64,000 nt of DNA, taken from positions 31,344,120 to 31,408,119 of the forward strand of contig OZ026520.1 in assembly GCA_964019695.1 (NCBI GenBank), given 5' to 3'. The translations under genes were made by a program, and so were the position numbers. The stretch is from Loripinus fragilis (lineage: Eukaryota; Mollusca; Bivalvia; Lucinida; Lucinidae). Position 1 is the first letter of the stretch. Every line of letters begins with the position of its first letter. This document shows positions 22,514 to 35,125 of the stretch, piece after piece. The notes under the pieces were generated by a model, which made no database searches, was not told where the DNA came from, and saw only the letters and a list, made by a program, of their open reading frames with translations.

Positions 22514-25500
22514 TTAATACCACTGTTCTAATGACCATAAGATAACGTATGTAACATTATGTTGAACAAATATACATACATACAATTCAGACATCCTGAA
22601 ATGAAAAATATAATTATACCGCAATTCAGCTAATTCAGCTGGGTCATAGTCGAAAATTGAAACATTGACGTGTGAATGGCATTCTGAATGCATCAAATCA
22701 AATACCATCTTTCCATCCATCCATGTCCCTCTGGGCTTGGGGTGTCCGTTTCTTGTTCTAAACATTCTTTTCCATATACAAGCTTGATAATTAGCCCGCA
22801 TAGCCTGAAGCATAATGGTATCTTGACAGAGTGGAAGTTGACTGGAATCTACATCTCCTTTCTTGACCCTAACCAATTGGTATCTCAAGTCATTCACTTC
22901 ACAAAGAGAGATCTGTGAAGCATTAACTTTGCACACAGACTCTTGCAACAATGTAAACAGTGCCTCTGACAGAACCAAAGCCGTACCAAATTGTTCCATT
23001 GCCTTAGTTTAAACATATTTTATTTAAACTTCATGGCAAACATACATAAATATTTACAAAATACAAAAGGATTAGAACAGAAGCTTAAAGCTTATCTAGT
23101 TCTTCAATGACTTTCTGATGTCTACCCCCCTTCATAACAAGCTTTAGAGCACTGACATTTTCATGTCGCACCCGGTGAAAGCATGAAGTCCTTGTAAGGC
23201 TTTACAATTCTCTTCACTAAGAGACTGCCCAACTTTGCTAATGTCAATATGACAGAGTCTGTTTTTTGTTCCACATCGGATATACATACGAGGGGCGTTC
23301 AATATGTAATGAAAAAAGCCAAGTAAATCCCAAAGTTTTATATTTGCACACTTCATAATTACTTTCATTAAAAGGTCTATTTCTTGGCTGAATAAATGTA
23401 AAATTGTAGTTGTCCAGCTCCTTATCTAATTTACACAATCTACTTTCAAGGTAGGGTACTAAAGTACACTGCGATATGAAATAAAACGATGGTTTCGAAA
23501 GCAGATACAAATGTAACTACATGAACGAGGGATGTTTTTAGTCTGCATCTCCGTGTGGTAAATATCCATATTTTGGTGATTTATACCTGCAATTCTTTTT
23601 GATATTGCTTTATATTCCACAAATACTGAAGCTGCAAATTTTGGTTAAAGCCCTCCTTGATGCTTCATTTTCTGGCACTCCAGTGACAGAGTCGTTTTTG
23701 CGTGAACGAATACATAGCGAAAACTTATACGAAAGTCATTTGCAACATTTTTTCTGGTCGCTTTGATGTTCATTTGCAAGTAATACAGCCAAATTTAAAA
23801 TTTCAATATTTAAACCCACTCATAAAGTACCCCCAAGTATGCCATTTGAAATAAGAAAATCACTTAAAATAATGCCATCGCTGGCTTAAACTGAAATGGA
23901 TCAGACAATATACCGCATTTAATCGATGTTTGCATTCGGACGCATTATTTGGACATTGTTACACGTATTTATGTGTACATAATCTGGCTGGCCAATTTCA
24001 GACAATAGAATTAAAGGAAACGAAAATGGTATATCACTCAGATAAGATACCCTAGATATTGGTTTCAGTTTAACTGGTCTGCTGCCTATGCACTGTGTGT
24101 ATTGTAACTTCGATACAATCTAAATTGTCCTTTCCTGGCACAAAGCCACATTTCCGATTTTCAAGAACCGTGCGTATTTTAGTGTAACGATCATTGCTGA
24201 AAACGGCTTCAACGTAAGAGGGCGTAACGTAATAAAACTGTTTGCATGAGAAGTCGGTACCAGTCAAAAGATTGTATCGTTATAGCATATAAAGGGGAAA
24301 TGAGTCAGAAAACTATGGATATGTGGTTCATGCATGTTAAATGTTTGCTTCAGAAAATACAGCATGCCTTTCTACCTTTGTTAAAATGAGTCTTTACAAT
24401 TCGGAGGAAAATATATGCAGTGTATATAAGTGTGCTTTTTATAAAGTCTTGAACTTATTACATTTGGAATGATAAAATAATGTTTAAAGCACCATTATAA
24501 CGGCGGCGCTTTGATCTTTTGTTTGGCATATGCCATAAAATCCTACAGCTTTTGTGGACGGAGTTGAGAATGAGTTTTCATTACATATTGAACCCCCCCT
24601 CGTATTACCACTTATCTGACGAAATATTGAACACATATGTGTCTTTTGTCACAATAACCATGGATCTATAGTTACTGGACGCATGTTTGGTGTGAAGCAA
24701 CAAGGGTGTGTCAGCTTCTTCATGGGATGTATTAAGTTCATTAACGATCTCAGAGACATTTTAGTGACTGAAAAACACTGCTTCTCACATGTAATGAAGA
24801 GTAGTTTTCTGTCATGGTTACGGATCATTTATTCATGCTTAGCAAAGAAACTTGATGAGGGCAGTTTTACTTGCTGAACTTCTCAGCAGTCTCCTTCAAA
24901 GTAGTATCCAGCAGTCTCCTCAACTATTGTATCTTCTGACCAGCAGCAATATTACCATGGCCTAAGCCAGTCGCTTCTCCTCTACCCTCACGCTCTGCTG
25001 TTTGATCGAGTTGTCTTTATAGACATCAAACACAATGTCTATTCTGCTACTGGCATTTCCTGACTGGATTGCGATCATAAATATGCTCTCGACATTTTCT
25101 CCAAACGTCCTGTTGCTGCCACTTATCTTATTTACCAAGCTAATACCACCGATAATGAATGATGATGGAAATAGAATAGAATTCAGCTGGTGCTACCCTA
25201 CTTTCAATATGTCGTGCTAGAGTGGATTTGTGTGTTATCTTGCGAGTACCATCACGATTAGACAATGCCCAAAAATGCTTCAAAACTTCCCTAATATCCA
25301 GATTACGACTTGTAGCAACCAAAACCATATTTCTAAACAATCTCCAATCTGCTTATAGAATGACACCTTTTCCTGGAACTTTTGTCTTTTGAATTTTTAA
25401 GGTCACTGAAGGTATTTAAAGATGTAGTTTAGGCTGCCTTAGTTACATTCTCTTGAAGGTGTGACTTTCGAAATTGATCATAGGCCTTTTCTACTTTCTC

Positions 25501-26333
25501 TCTTGCATAAACAAGTAAGAAAAAAGACAAATATCAGGAATCAAGTACCACACCTGACCCAAGACACCACATGGGAAAGTGACAAAACACAAGAAAACAT
25601 CACATACAACAGAGCCAAGAGTCAAGGTCAATTTTAACATCAGGTGGTGCTGCAGATGCAGTTGAATTTGAGAACCGTCATATTGTGTGGAGAAGGGGCT
25701 CACCTACCTCAATACTAGTAGGTCGACAACAGCCTACCTGCTTTATTCATCTTTTTTATTCTTGCTGGTTCTAAATTACCTGGTGGCTTTTCATGGACCA
25801 TTTCTCTCAGATTTTGCAACCAAATACTTCTATACTCTGCCGTTATGTTGTATTTGCTTACCACTCCAGGGTTTAATCTAAATTAATTCGTGCTCCCTGT
25901 TGTCTGTTGGTCGTTGTTTGCTGTTTCCACAATTGCCTGGTAAACAGGTATTCATCCAAATATGTTTACGGTCCCCATCTCACAGTACAGACATTCCTCC
26001 ATTCTTCAAATGCTAATATAGTTCTGGATGTTCCATTGGTAACTTAAGTTTTATTGGTAACTTAAGCATCTGATTATAGTATATTGGCAGGTATTTTGCA
26101 TAGTTAAATCTATCATATGCGAACTTCCATGCTTTTACTGTTTTTATCATAGCCAGATGGAGCATCCAGTAACCCTCCCTCAGTGCCTTGATTAGGCCAA
26201 GCAGTATTTCCACCATATCTATGTAGCTCATCCAGAAACACCAAAGCTCTCCGTTATCTTTTCTTAGCACATTCTGGTTTTCGGTGAAGAGCTGAAATTC
26301 TTGTACAGCTTTCGTTTTTGAGAAGTTGTTCAA
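22514..26333 (-). pseudogene. Degenerate copy of an uncharacterised multi-copy metazoan ORF family
   Basis: Fragments of one protein are spread in order over the minus strand. The N-terminal part (26333-26013) has LLGLIKALREGYWMLHLAMIK. The middle (25340 to about 24880) has TRKITHKSTLARHIESRVAP followed, in shifted frames, by IDIVFDVYKDNSIK. The next part (23510-23144) has GLHAFTGCD. The C-terminal part (22999-22514) has VNDLRYQLVRVKKGDVDSSQ and LRAxYQACIWKR-type sequence (MRANYQACIWKR). I recall this motif order from large uncharacterised, probably transposon-associated proteins of molluscs and cnidarians, but I cannot name the family. Frameshifts and stops break every part, so it is dead. 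It lies antisense inside CCP intron 1. Confidence 0.6.
25520..25600 (-). repeat. Penelope-like 3' tail, dispersed copy (reverse)
   Basis: The stretch CAGGAATCAAGTACCACACC and the following GGGAAAGTGACAAA are the complement of the 3' end of the element at 57145-58680. Only the tail is present. Confidence 0.75.
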
Positions 26334-27769
26334 ATTTTTCTTCTGTTAAACTTTTTTGAAGATCTGCAAATTAGTTATATGTTTCTAGTGGCTTCTGACT
26401 GTCCTCAGAATGATTAGTTTCTATCTAAGAATAAAATCCATCCAAAATCAATCTTTGAAGTGCTTCGTATATAATCTTGTTGAGCTCGACATCCCTGTTG
26501 TACTGTATGCCTTCAAGTACAGCTTCTATTCACCCTTCTGCAATGACTGCATACTCAACTGCAATGTCGCTAAACTCAGCGTCTTTAAATCTATTTCCAA
26601 TTGTTCAAAGAAAATAACAAATTGTGTGAAATGCACCCATATGCACAATTATAGTTTTTCTCCATCTTTCTATAATATTTCAGTGACTTCGCATAGCCTG
26701 GTCAAATACACAAACTACCTTTACGCCAAGAAATTCTCGCTATCTTCATTGCGTAGTTCAGAATTTCACTGACCATCAACAGATCAGTGGCTGGGACATA
26801 AACAGATAACCAAGTCATTCTTGTGTTACTTCAGTTTTATTTCTTGTTTGGTGCCTTCATTTTATCTATTGGAATCATCAAGATTCTGACTATTCTCTGT
26901 AGCTGTGCAGACCTGTTAATGTCTAACCTGTTCAGAAATCATGTCTGACACAGAGCCTTGTCACAAGAATATGGGATTCAGTCTGTGCACATTTTCCAGC
27001 TGAAAATCAGTTGCAATCCTATTAAAAAGTCGCGAAGACGACGTCAAATGAACAAAACAATTTTAAAGTAACTGTTATATGTGTTACCAAAAATAAATTT
27101 TTTGGAGGCAATTCAGAAAGATTTTTTGCTGAATATATTTGAGTGCCAGTTAGAATATATGAAAACCTTGGCTATTGTTTGCATTTAAACGTTTAGATAG
27201 ATCTGCAGTCGTATTTGAAGTATATTTGAATTTTTGTATAACAACTTGACAATAGGGTATTATTTAATTGGCCCTATAGCTCACTACTAATATCGGTTAC
27301 TTTTGTTGTTTCATATTTTAATGCATATTTCTTATTCCCTCTGACAGTTCAAATGTGTTTTAAAGAATAAAAACAATCAATATATACTTCAAGAAGAACA
27401 AATATAGATGGGTTATCACAAAGTCTCAAGAAAGTCTAAAATTGTAACGTAGGTAACGAGCTTGTGGTCTAAGTGGTCGCTGAATATATTGTAAAGTAAA
27501 GCAAAGAGACTAAACAATTGGAAAATGCAAAGTTATTCTTACCAAATCAAGCTTATCTTTTTTTTAACAGTTTGTTTGTATTTAATATGTTGTCTTCTAA
27601 ATTTAAGGGGTAGCGTAATATACATGCAGTATTTACCCATAAAGCTACCACCAGTACATGTCCCCCAAATATTTTACAAGACTACACACAAAGCCCTACT
27701 TGAAAATTAGAGGGGGAATTGTTCAGGTCTGGTGGTACCGACATCCAAAATTTTGGGTATTGGCTCACC

Positions 27770-28935
27770 CAGGGTTGGCACGGTATTACCCGCCCGGGTA
27801 AACCCACCCCATAAAGCTCGGGTTTACCCGGGCTGGGCAATAAGGTCATATTACCCACTTTGGGCAATATGCGGGTTTGTCACTTTCCCATTGGTATCCT
27901 GGGTCAGGTGTGGTACTTGATTGTATCGATTCCTGATCTTTGCACCATTACTTACTTTTATGAATTTTTGGTCTTATAAATTATGGTTTTCAGTCTCATT
28001 GTAGATATAAAAGCGTAGAAATGAATCTATATTCTCATTATTATATAAGTAAGTAATGGTGCAAAGATAGATCTGCAGTCGTATAGCCATATTTTAATCA
28101 GTTTAAATGGTAGTAGTGAGATAGTCATTAAAATATGAGTATCAACAATGATTCAACATTGTTGACATTTAAATATATTTTACATGTATTTACAAGATAC
28201 AGACAAGTCAGTTTTCAACTATATCTGATTATTATCATCTAGTTTATCATCATGATGCTAGTCTACCAATGTCATTTTTTCCCTGAAAAATATCTTGGGC
28301 TTCAATGATATAAACGAATCCACTCTGAGTCTTATTGCTTGACCATATTGGCAGTAAATAAAAAAATTGAAAGCTAACTTTAATTGGTAATGAGCTGTTT
28401 TATGCTTAAGCCTTTATTTATGTATGTAGAGTGTGAATATAAGTTCCCATTTCTCATTTCCCAATACGACTGCATTAAAATATATTTACACTTTTGTTAC
28501 TAGGACCAGCATGACTGCATTTGACAATTATTTCAATAGCCAAGGATAATTGCTCAATTACAGCCCAAAAGGTGTGAATCAAAGTCAAACAATACTACAT
28601 GTACTAATGTACTATTATCTTTTCTAAATTTTGGGATATCCTCAAAGTTTTTGTAATCATCCTAAAATTTTACCACTTAGTACTGCCATCAAAAGATGTT
28701 GAAAGAAATACAAACAACTTTAATCCTGATCAGGCTGTTTCTCTTTAGACCAGCACTGTTTTCACAGAAAAACTGTAAGGAAGCAGCTGGTTATGGGAGT
28801 TAAGATTGATTATTTTAATGATAAACTTTCAGATTTATAAAACCCACATAAAACCCCAAAAACCCACCCTCATAAAACCCGTAAAATCCGCCGGGTTGGG
28901 CTTTATGATAAAACCCGGGTTTTATGCCAACCCTG
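27770..28935. mobile_element. hAT-type DNA transposon without transposase
   Basis: The termini are CAGGGTTGGCA (27770) and its complement TGCCAACCCTG (ending 28935), each followed by CCCGGGTTT-rich subterminal sequence. They are flanked by an exact 8-bp duplication, GGCTCACC (27762-27769 and 28936-28943). An 8-bp duplication with CAGGG-type ends is characteristic of the hAT superfamily. The 1166-bp interior has no recognisable transposase, and a Penelope-like 3' tail (27875-27960) is nested near the left end. It is non-autonomous. Confidence 0.85.
27875..27960 (+). repeat. Penelope-like 3' tail, dispersed copy
   Basis: GTCACTTTCCCATTGGTATCC followed by GTGGTACTTGATTGTATCGA and CTTACTTTT matches the 3' end of the element at 57145-58680. 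It is inserted within the hAT-type element. Confidence 0.8.
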
Positions 28936-28984
28936 GGCTCACCGCCTAATCATGCTATCTGCCGTAACTGCAATCAATATTGAC

Positions 28985-29120
28985 TGATAAGTAAGAAAGT
29001 TACAGATGCTTGTATTGTAGAGAACTTAAAACTACGGAGGCCATCCCTTTTAGGCTGTGTTACGTCACATAGCCGTAATTTAGATATACATAAACAGAAT
29101 AACTGATTTCTGCTTGTTTT
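28985..29120 (+). repeat. Intronic block duplicated around CCP exons, copy 1
   Basis: GAAAGTTACAGATG, TTTTAGGCT, CATAGCCGTAATTTA and GAACAGAATA-type sequence matches 33645-33770 in the same orientation. Copy 1 lies just upstream of exon 2 and copy 2 just downstream of exon 3. It may record a duplicated exon-intron block or be a dispersed repeat. Confidence 0.6.
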
Positions 29121-29255
29121 ATTTTTTACTTTCATCTTAGAAACACTGGTTTTCAAAGTTGTTGTTTCCTTTAATACATGACAGAATGCGACGGAATATA
29201 ATCAACATTTATAGTATTTATTTTGGTGCTTTAGAAACGAATGGTTTTATTTCAG

Positions 29256-29423
29256 ATTGTCAGGATTTAATTGCACCGCTAAACGGCGCACTGATTTCAA
29301 ATAGGGTGTCCCATGGAAAGATTGTAAAGGTTGCCTGTAGCAAGGGCTATACTTTGTCAGGAGAGAGAACTATTCTGTGCACATCCGGAACTTGGTCTTC
29401 AAGCATTGGAACTTGCGAAGCTG
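29256..29423 (+). CDS. CCP/sushi domain exon 2 of the same receptor gene
   Basis: This 168-bp exon has the same length and phase as exon 1. It codes CQDLIAPLNGALIS, VKVACSKGYTLSG, ILCTSGTWS and a closing TCEAG, so the four CCP cysteines and the tryptophan are all present. The acceptor TTTCAG ends at 29255 and the donor GTATGG starts at 29424. It is the most diverged of the three CCP exons. The preceding open frame from 29159 runs through the acceptor and is probably intron read-through, although it contains an ATG. Confidence 0.88.
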
Positions 29424-29971
29424 GTATGGCACATTCATTATTACTATGTACCGTGCTTCATACTATTCTTTGGTAGACCCTTTATTTAACTCAAAATATT
29501 TCCAAACCCTTGTTGTGGTGTGATAATCATTATATTTTCATAGACCAGATTTTCTTTTATTAGTTGATTTACAAACCCTCCTACTGTAATTTTCCGGCAA
29601 ATAGAAAACATTAAATTCTATTTTTTTTTATTTTATCCACCAACTCTAAATATTATTTGTTTCGTTGAAAAAAAAATATATTTTTGAGGTTCTGTCTGTG
29701 TATTTTTGAGAGTGACACTGTTAAAATTGAATGCCCTGTCCAGATTGTTAGGAAAATGATGAAATATTTAAATATCTAATCAAATTTGGGAATTTCTAGC
29801 ATTAAAGGGCAACTAACTCTTATTAGATTGCACGCTATAGCCTAAGTTTGAACTTTGTCTAGATGTTATCCATGCTTATCTTCTCTACATAATCGATCAA
29901 GTTTCTATATAAAAAATAAAGTTTATAGAACAAAGTGTAGTTTTATATGGTCAGTCAACATATTCCCCTAT

Positions 29972-30302
29972 GCATTTGTTATATGACGTCGAGTCTGGGA
30001 GTGAAATGACGCCATGCATTAAAATTGATAAACCACTAGTGGTTTATAGATTTTCGGGAAACGTTATGACACCCATAACTACGTTGCGTACATAATGACA
30101 AAATTATAACGTTTTTTACGGCAGAAATGAGATTTCAAAGTAACCTTTATGTCATATGATTAATAGAATCTAACATTCGTGCTCCTGTATTATTGAATTT
30201 CGTTGAGAAAAGGAGATAAAATGCTCGGCAAGCTTCGCATTTTATCCCTTTTCCCCAACTCGTTTAATATTTGCAATAAAACATGAGCACTCATGTAAGA
30301 TC
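29972..30302 (+). repeat. Dispersed hairpin element, copy 2 of 3
   Basis: This has the same order as the copy at 38261-38600: TGACGTCGAGTCTGGGAGTG, palindrome AAACCACTAGTGGTTT, GGGAAACGTTATGAC, AAAATGCTCGGCAAGC inside an inverted pair, and GAGCACTCATGTAAGATCC. It lies in CCP intron 2. Confidence 0.85.
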
Positions 30303-30841
30303 CTAAAAAAGTTTAGCAATTATTTATAATGGGGTTTCCCATAGGCGATCTTTGAAGCATTGGCAGGTTTGCAAACATGTCAGTCGTTTGAAAATGACTT
30401 GATGGCTACTCTTAAGTGGTCAAAAGAAACAAAATTCGACTTCTTAGTGAGTATTTGATCTGCTGAGCATTTTAATGTCAAACGTTATTCAATTGAAAGG
30501 GAGGTAATTTGGAAAAAATGTGATTTTCAACTTAAAACTGTACGAAAAGGGTAAACATAACATCCAGTTTTAAACCGTTTTTCACTTTCGTGCTTTTGGG
30601 TCTATTTTATTTGACAGAAAAATGAAACTTTTAGTCGAAAACTATTCGTACTATTGCCAGATAAGCTGTTTTAGCAAGGGGGCATAAAAGCAGCCTTTAC
30701 ATTATGTGAAATGTCAACCTGTTAATGTCATCGTACTCGTGAACGTTTGTCAACATATATTTTTGACACTATGAAATTAAAAGTCCTATTTTTTTCTAAA
30801 CTGTGAATCCTCAAAATATATTGCAAAACTTTTTTCCCTCA

Positions 30842-30949
<108 letters not shown>

Positions 30950-31993
30950 TGGAAATATTTCGTCAATTAACGGCAAGTAGCTCAGAAGTGAACAATTAGA
31001 CCTGACCAAAATTCGAGTTAGGCCAAGATTTTATGTCTAACCTCAAAGTCTTTATGTTAGAAGAAGTTTCCATTAAAACTTAAGACACTAAGTCCCGGAC
31101 AATATTTCTCAAGTATAAGTTGATGGGACCTATTTGTTGCCATTGTAATCAAAGTTTTAGTCCAATCTGTCCCAAAACTCACTCAAGTCAATCCCTAAAC
31201 CCAACAATGCTACATATATTACGAGACGTAAATTTTGCAATTTTCACTTATCGCTTAAAATGCAAATTGGTATGAAGATTATTCTAGTAACAAACTAAAT
31301 TACATCAATATTTAATGCTTAAGCAGTCATAATTTCATTTGAATATCAAAATTTCCCAAAGCGTTACACCGCATAATTTTGTACAGGGGTCTCACCTCAA
31401 AAGTCATATTGTTATTCGGTATCTGGCATGACCTTCATTCGCAGCACAACAGTCTTGCAGCGTCTCAAAATACTCGTAATGAGCCTCTGCATTAAGACCA
31501 TAGGTATTGGATTTCAATCCTAGTGTAGAGCGCGCTCAAGATTCATGACTCTATTGACGTTCTTCTGCTCCCTGACCTTTTCTCCAAGATAAATAACAAT
31601 GTGACCCTCAATATATACAAAACCTTTCTTTATGCCATAACTACAAATACATGTGTGTGTGTGGTGGGGTAAGGTAATTATCAGTTGGATTTCTGCTTTC
31701 TCGACCACAACATACGTCGTATATGTTAGTACTTATCATAATGTTGAACGACGAAGGTTCAGGCCAGCCTGTGTAAATGCACAAACTATCCAGAGACCTC
31801 CGCAACTTGCATATACAAAGAACGAATGTAGATGAAGACTTAGAATAAGATTCAAACCAGCAGGATGCGTCAGCATGCGCGTTCAAAGAATGTTTAGAGC
31901 ATACATTATAATCACCAAATCATATGAGCTGGCCCATATAAAACAAAAACTATTAATGAGCATGTCCAACTTATGGTTGAAAAGAAAATAATT

Positions 31994-32469
31994 GAGCCGC
32001 AGCATGAGATTTCCAACAATGTGGTAGGTGGACCAGCAAAGCCTCAAATCAACCTGCGTATACACGCAGTCTGATCAGAGCCTTTGCAAGTCGCTTGAAT
32101 GTTCTATGACTGTTTAGCGACTGACCGAACATCATTTGGAGTTTCTAAGCTTCAAAGGAGGCTGCATGGGCTCGAATGAGTCTACACTTGTCAAATTGCC
32201 ACATTGACATTTCACGGCTCAAATACAAATGAGCCGCGACATGAGATTTCCAACAATGTGGTGTGTGCGACCGGCAAAAGCTCAAACCAGCCTGCGCATA
32301 CGCGCAGTCTGATCAGAGCCTTTGTTAGTCGCATGAATATTCTATGACTGTTAAGCTACTGACCGAACATCATTTGGAGTTTCTAAGCTTCAAAAGAGGC
32401 TGCGTAGGCTCGCATGAGTCTATACTTGTCCAAATGCCACATTGACATATCTCGGCTCAAATACAAATG
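31994..32469 (+). repeat. Tandem duplication, two units of about 237 bp
   Basis: The unit from GAGCCGC through CGGCTCAAATACAAAT occurs at 31994-32230 and again at 32231-32469 with scattered substitutions. Each unit contains CAGTCTGATCAGAGCC and a closing CGGCTC that pairs with the opening GAGCCG. No coding potential is recognised. Confidence 0.9.
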
Positions 32470-32495
32470 AAGACTCAGCAATTGATTTAGACATA

Positions 32496-33179
32496 TACTA
32501 GGCCAAAAAAGAAACGCCGCATATAAAGATTAAAAATATTACGTGTTAAATGAGAGTTACAAAATTTCATATGCTATCTATGTTTCGCTACTATTCCTGT
32601 CGCACATTATTACCACTGTTGTTTTGGGACCAGTCAATCCAAACCGGTGTACTGGCTGTCTTTTTATTTTCAGGTTTTTCACGTGCATATTCATTTTATT
32701 TAGATTTACACATGTAATAACTACTGAAATCACTAGTCTAATATCCAATTTGCTTGAAAACATTTTAAAAATCTAAAATCAAAAGTTACACATTGCTAAT
32801 TTACGATGCCAAAACGGACACATGTTGAACGCGAAAAGGCGATTGGAATGTTACAAGCTAGCGTGATACCATCGGTGATAGCCCAACAATTTTGATGACA
32901 TGCAATGATGATTGAACGTCCTAGGTAACGTTTCTAACAAATTGGAACAAGTCAGACCGTGCGCATTCATTACGTCATCGCCTAAAGACGCGACGTTAAG
33001 ATCGATAAAAACGTAGGTTTAAACTGATGAATCAATTTTTTCCTGCGACAATGATAGCTAGGACAACCATAATCCAAGAATCAGCGCTCAAACTGTGACA
33101 TATCGTTTGCGAGAGAATGGTGAAAGACCCTCATATACAATGTATGTATTATATGCGGCGTTTCTTTTTTGGCCTAGTA
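32496..33179 (+). mobile_element. Tc1/mariner-derived MITE with transposase remnant
   Basis: The ends TACTAGGCCAAAAAAGAAAC and the matching complement (to 33179) form a near-perfect inverted repeat of about 28 bp, flanked by TA. From 32806 a short frame reads MPKRTHVEREKAIGMLQASV, like the start of a Tc1-type helix-turn-helix, and stops after about 30 codons. The catalytic DDE part is lost. It lies in CCP intron 2, just before exon 3. Confidence 0.85.
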
Positions 33180-33296
33180 TATGACTTTGCGCCTTAAAAG
33201 TGATTGATTAATCCTCGGGCAATTTACTTTGCAGCTACAAAATGGAGCATTTAGATAGAAATCTGTGTTTTGATTCACTAAACGATTATACTTCAG

Positions 33297-33470
33297 ATTG
33301 CAGTGGCTTAATGGCACCAACACATGGCTCGCTCTCCTCCAAAGTCGTTTTTTATGGCCATCACGTGACAGTATCCTGTGCTCATGGATACAAGTTGTCA
33401 GGGGACAACATTCTTGTATGTTCTTCAGGATCTTGGTCTGGAATTGTAGGGGCGTGTGTAGAAGATGAAG
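33297..33470 (+). CDS. CCP/sushi domain exon 3 of the same receptor gene
   Basis: This 174-bp exon has phase-1 borders on both sides (acceptor CTTCAG ending 33296, donor GTAACA at 33471). It codes CSGLMAPTHGSLSS, VTVSCAHGYKLSG, LVCSSGSWS and GACVEDEG, a complete CCP domain plus a two-residue extension. It is much closer to exon 1 than to exon 2; both share GSLSS and LVCSSGSWS. This suggests the two come from a more recent duplication than exon 2. It splices in frame to the membrane exon at 34821. Confidence 0.9.
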
Positions 33471-34820
33471 GTAACAGTTGTACTTGTATGCAGTATTTTA
33501 TGTACACTTTACTGTATTATCTCAAATTCTGATAGCTCGAAGTTTCAGCTTAAAGGAGATTGAAACATTGTAACCATGTGCATCTCAAATGCAATCCCTT
33601 ATTTACTTATGCAACATGCTAGAAACCTGATCAAAATCGAAAGAAAAGTAAGAAAGTTACAGATGTGTATATAGTGAACAATTAAAAGCAATGGAGGGCA
33701 ACCATTTTAGGCTTTGTAAAGTCATGCAGCCGTAATTAAATATGCATGAACAGAATAGCTAGTTTGCATTGAAAATGGGAATATTATTGGCTTTTCAAAA
33801 TTTACTGGAAGTCAATTAAATATTCAAAATGGTGGCCACCATTGGCTTAATGTTTGTCAGACATTTTATTTTCGAATTGCTCTAACTTTCTTGTTTCACA
33901 TCCAATTTCGATCAGGTTGTAGCAGAGTGTATGGTTTTATAGTGGCTTGCATGGCAGACTCAGTTGCTTTTAATGGTGGCATCACCTTTATGTCAAAGTA
34001 AATTTGCATATCTGAATAATTTGTATTACTTCTTATAAAAATATAAAAGTCTCAGTTTATCTAAATACCTTCATATATCTTTGATAGGAAATAATATAAA
34101 GTTCTGTTTAGCCAATACTTTTGAAAATAAACTTTTGACTGCTGTGTTACTTAAACAAGGCCATCAATATCATTAACTTCGTAAAGCACTTTCTAAAAAT
34201 GATGCAAACACTGAGAATATAGTTTAAGTTTCAAACTCTACTGCAACATGACAAGCTAGATTTATAATGATTTTTGTTGCCAATTCAGAAAGCATTTCTT
34301 TCTTGTCCAATTCAAAAAGATAATCAAATTTTATAAAAGAGTAGGCTTTAACATGTATGTTATGCGACAATCTGTATGTCTGGTCTATAAACCCAATGGC
34401 GGTTTATAGCTATGCTTCCCCTTTAATTGCATGATGGTAGGTCAGACCTTATATTCTATGAAGACCCTAACCTAAAGCTTTCATCGGTGGCTAGTGCCTA
34501 TTTTAAGCTGTGTCCACTGTGGCTTAAATGGTGGTTTTCTTAACCTCTGTTTGTCTCAGGGTTATGAGCCATTTTCTTTGCATCATCACATTTTTTTATT
34601 CTAGCGTTTGTCTACGATAATACATTGACTAAGGTATAAATCCACTATGCCAACTATGTATTTAACAACAACAGAATCTTAGTTGGAGATTTAGTAATCC
34701 AGTTCTTTAAGGATGACGCTAATGAAGGGGGCTCAAAATGTTACTAGAAGTAAATTAAAATTGGTATTCAAGACTGAATAACAGTCTATCTAATAATTTC
34801 CTTTCAATCTATTGATTCAG
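33471..34820 (+). other. CCP intron 3
   Basis: AT-rich intron between the last CCP exon and the membrane exon. At 33645-33770 it carries a block also found just upstream of exon 2. No gene or mobile element with recognisable ends was seen. Confidence 0.6.
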
Positions 34821-35125
34821 GTCAAACCAGAGCTAGTTCCAGCCCTGTGACGAGCATTATAGTTGGAGCAGTACTTGGCTTTATTATCATTGTACTTATA
34901 AGTATTATAATAGTGATGTGTATTCAAAATAAACGGAAGTCAGTGAAACATACATCAGCGACAAGACAGACACTAGACCAGGTTCAAGTGAATGAAACTG
35001 AAATAGGAAACAATCAGGATTACAGCAGTTTAACCAATAATAGAGCAGATGGTTCCACATATGCTACTCTTAATGTGTCAGAAGTACCTTATCTAGCAGC
35101 AGTATCACCACGCAACAATCTCTAA
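34821..35125 (+). CDS. Transmembrane and ITAM/ITIM-like cytoplasmic tail exon, 3' end of the receptor gene
   Basis: The acceptor GATTCAG ends at 34820 and the frame continues in phase 1 from exon 3. The exon codes a short linker, a transmembrane helix (IIVGAVLGFIIIVLISIIIV, then MCIQNKRK as stop-transfer) and a cytoplasmic tail of about 65 residues ending at TAA 35123-35125. The tail has two tyrosine motifs, QDYSSL and STYATL, with nine residues between the first Leu and the second Tyr. This fits a broad ITAM pattern (YxxL-x6-12-YxxL), and STYATL alone fits the ITIM consensus SxYxxL. These are docking sites for SH2 proteins once phosphorylated. With the CCP exons it predicts a type I receptor of the cell surface, possibly an immune receptor; signalling is inferred from motif spacing only. 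The tail segment from about 35001 is the founder-like copy of the downstream array. Confidence 0.85.

Noticed and set aside
29159..29255. ATG-started frame running into CCP exon 2
   Set aside because: It lies before a good TTTCAG acceptor at the same phase as the other CCP exons and has no signal peptide, so it is read as intron.
33242..33296. ATG-started frame running into CCP exon 3
   Set aside because: The acceptor CTTCAG at 33296 and the matching phase with exons 1 and 2 make the upstream part intron.
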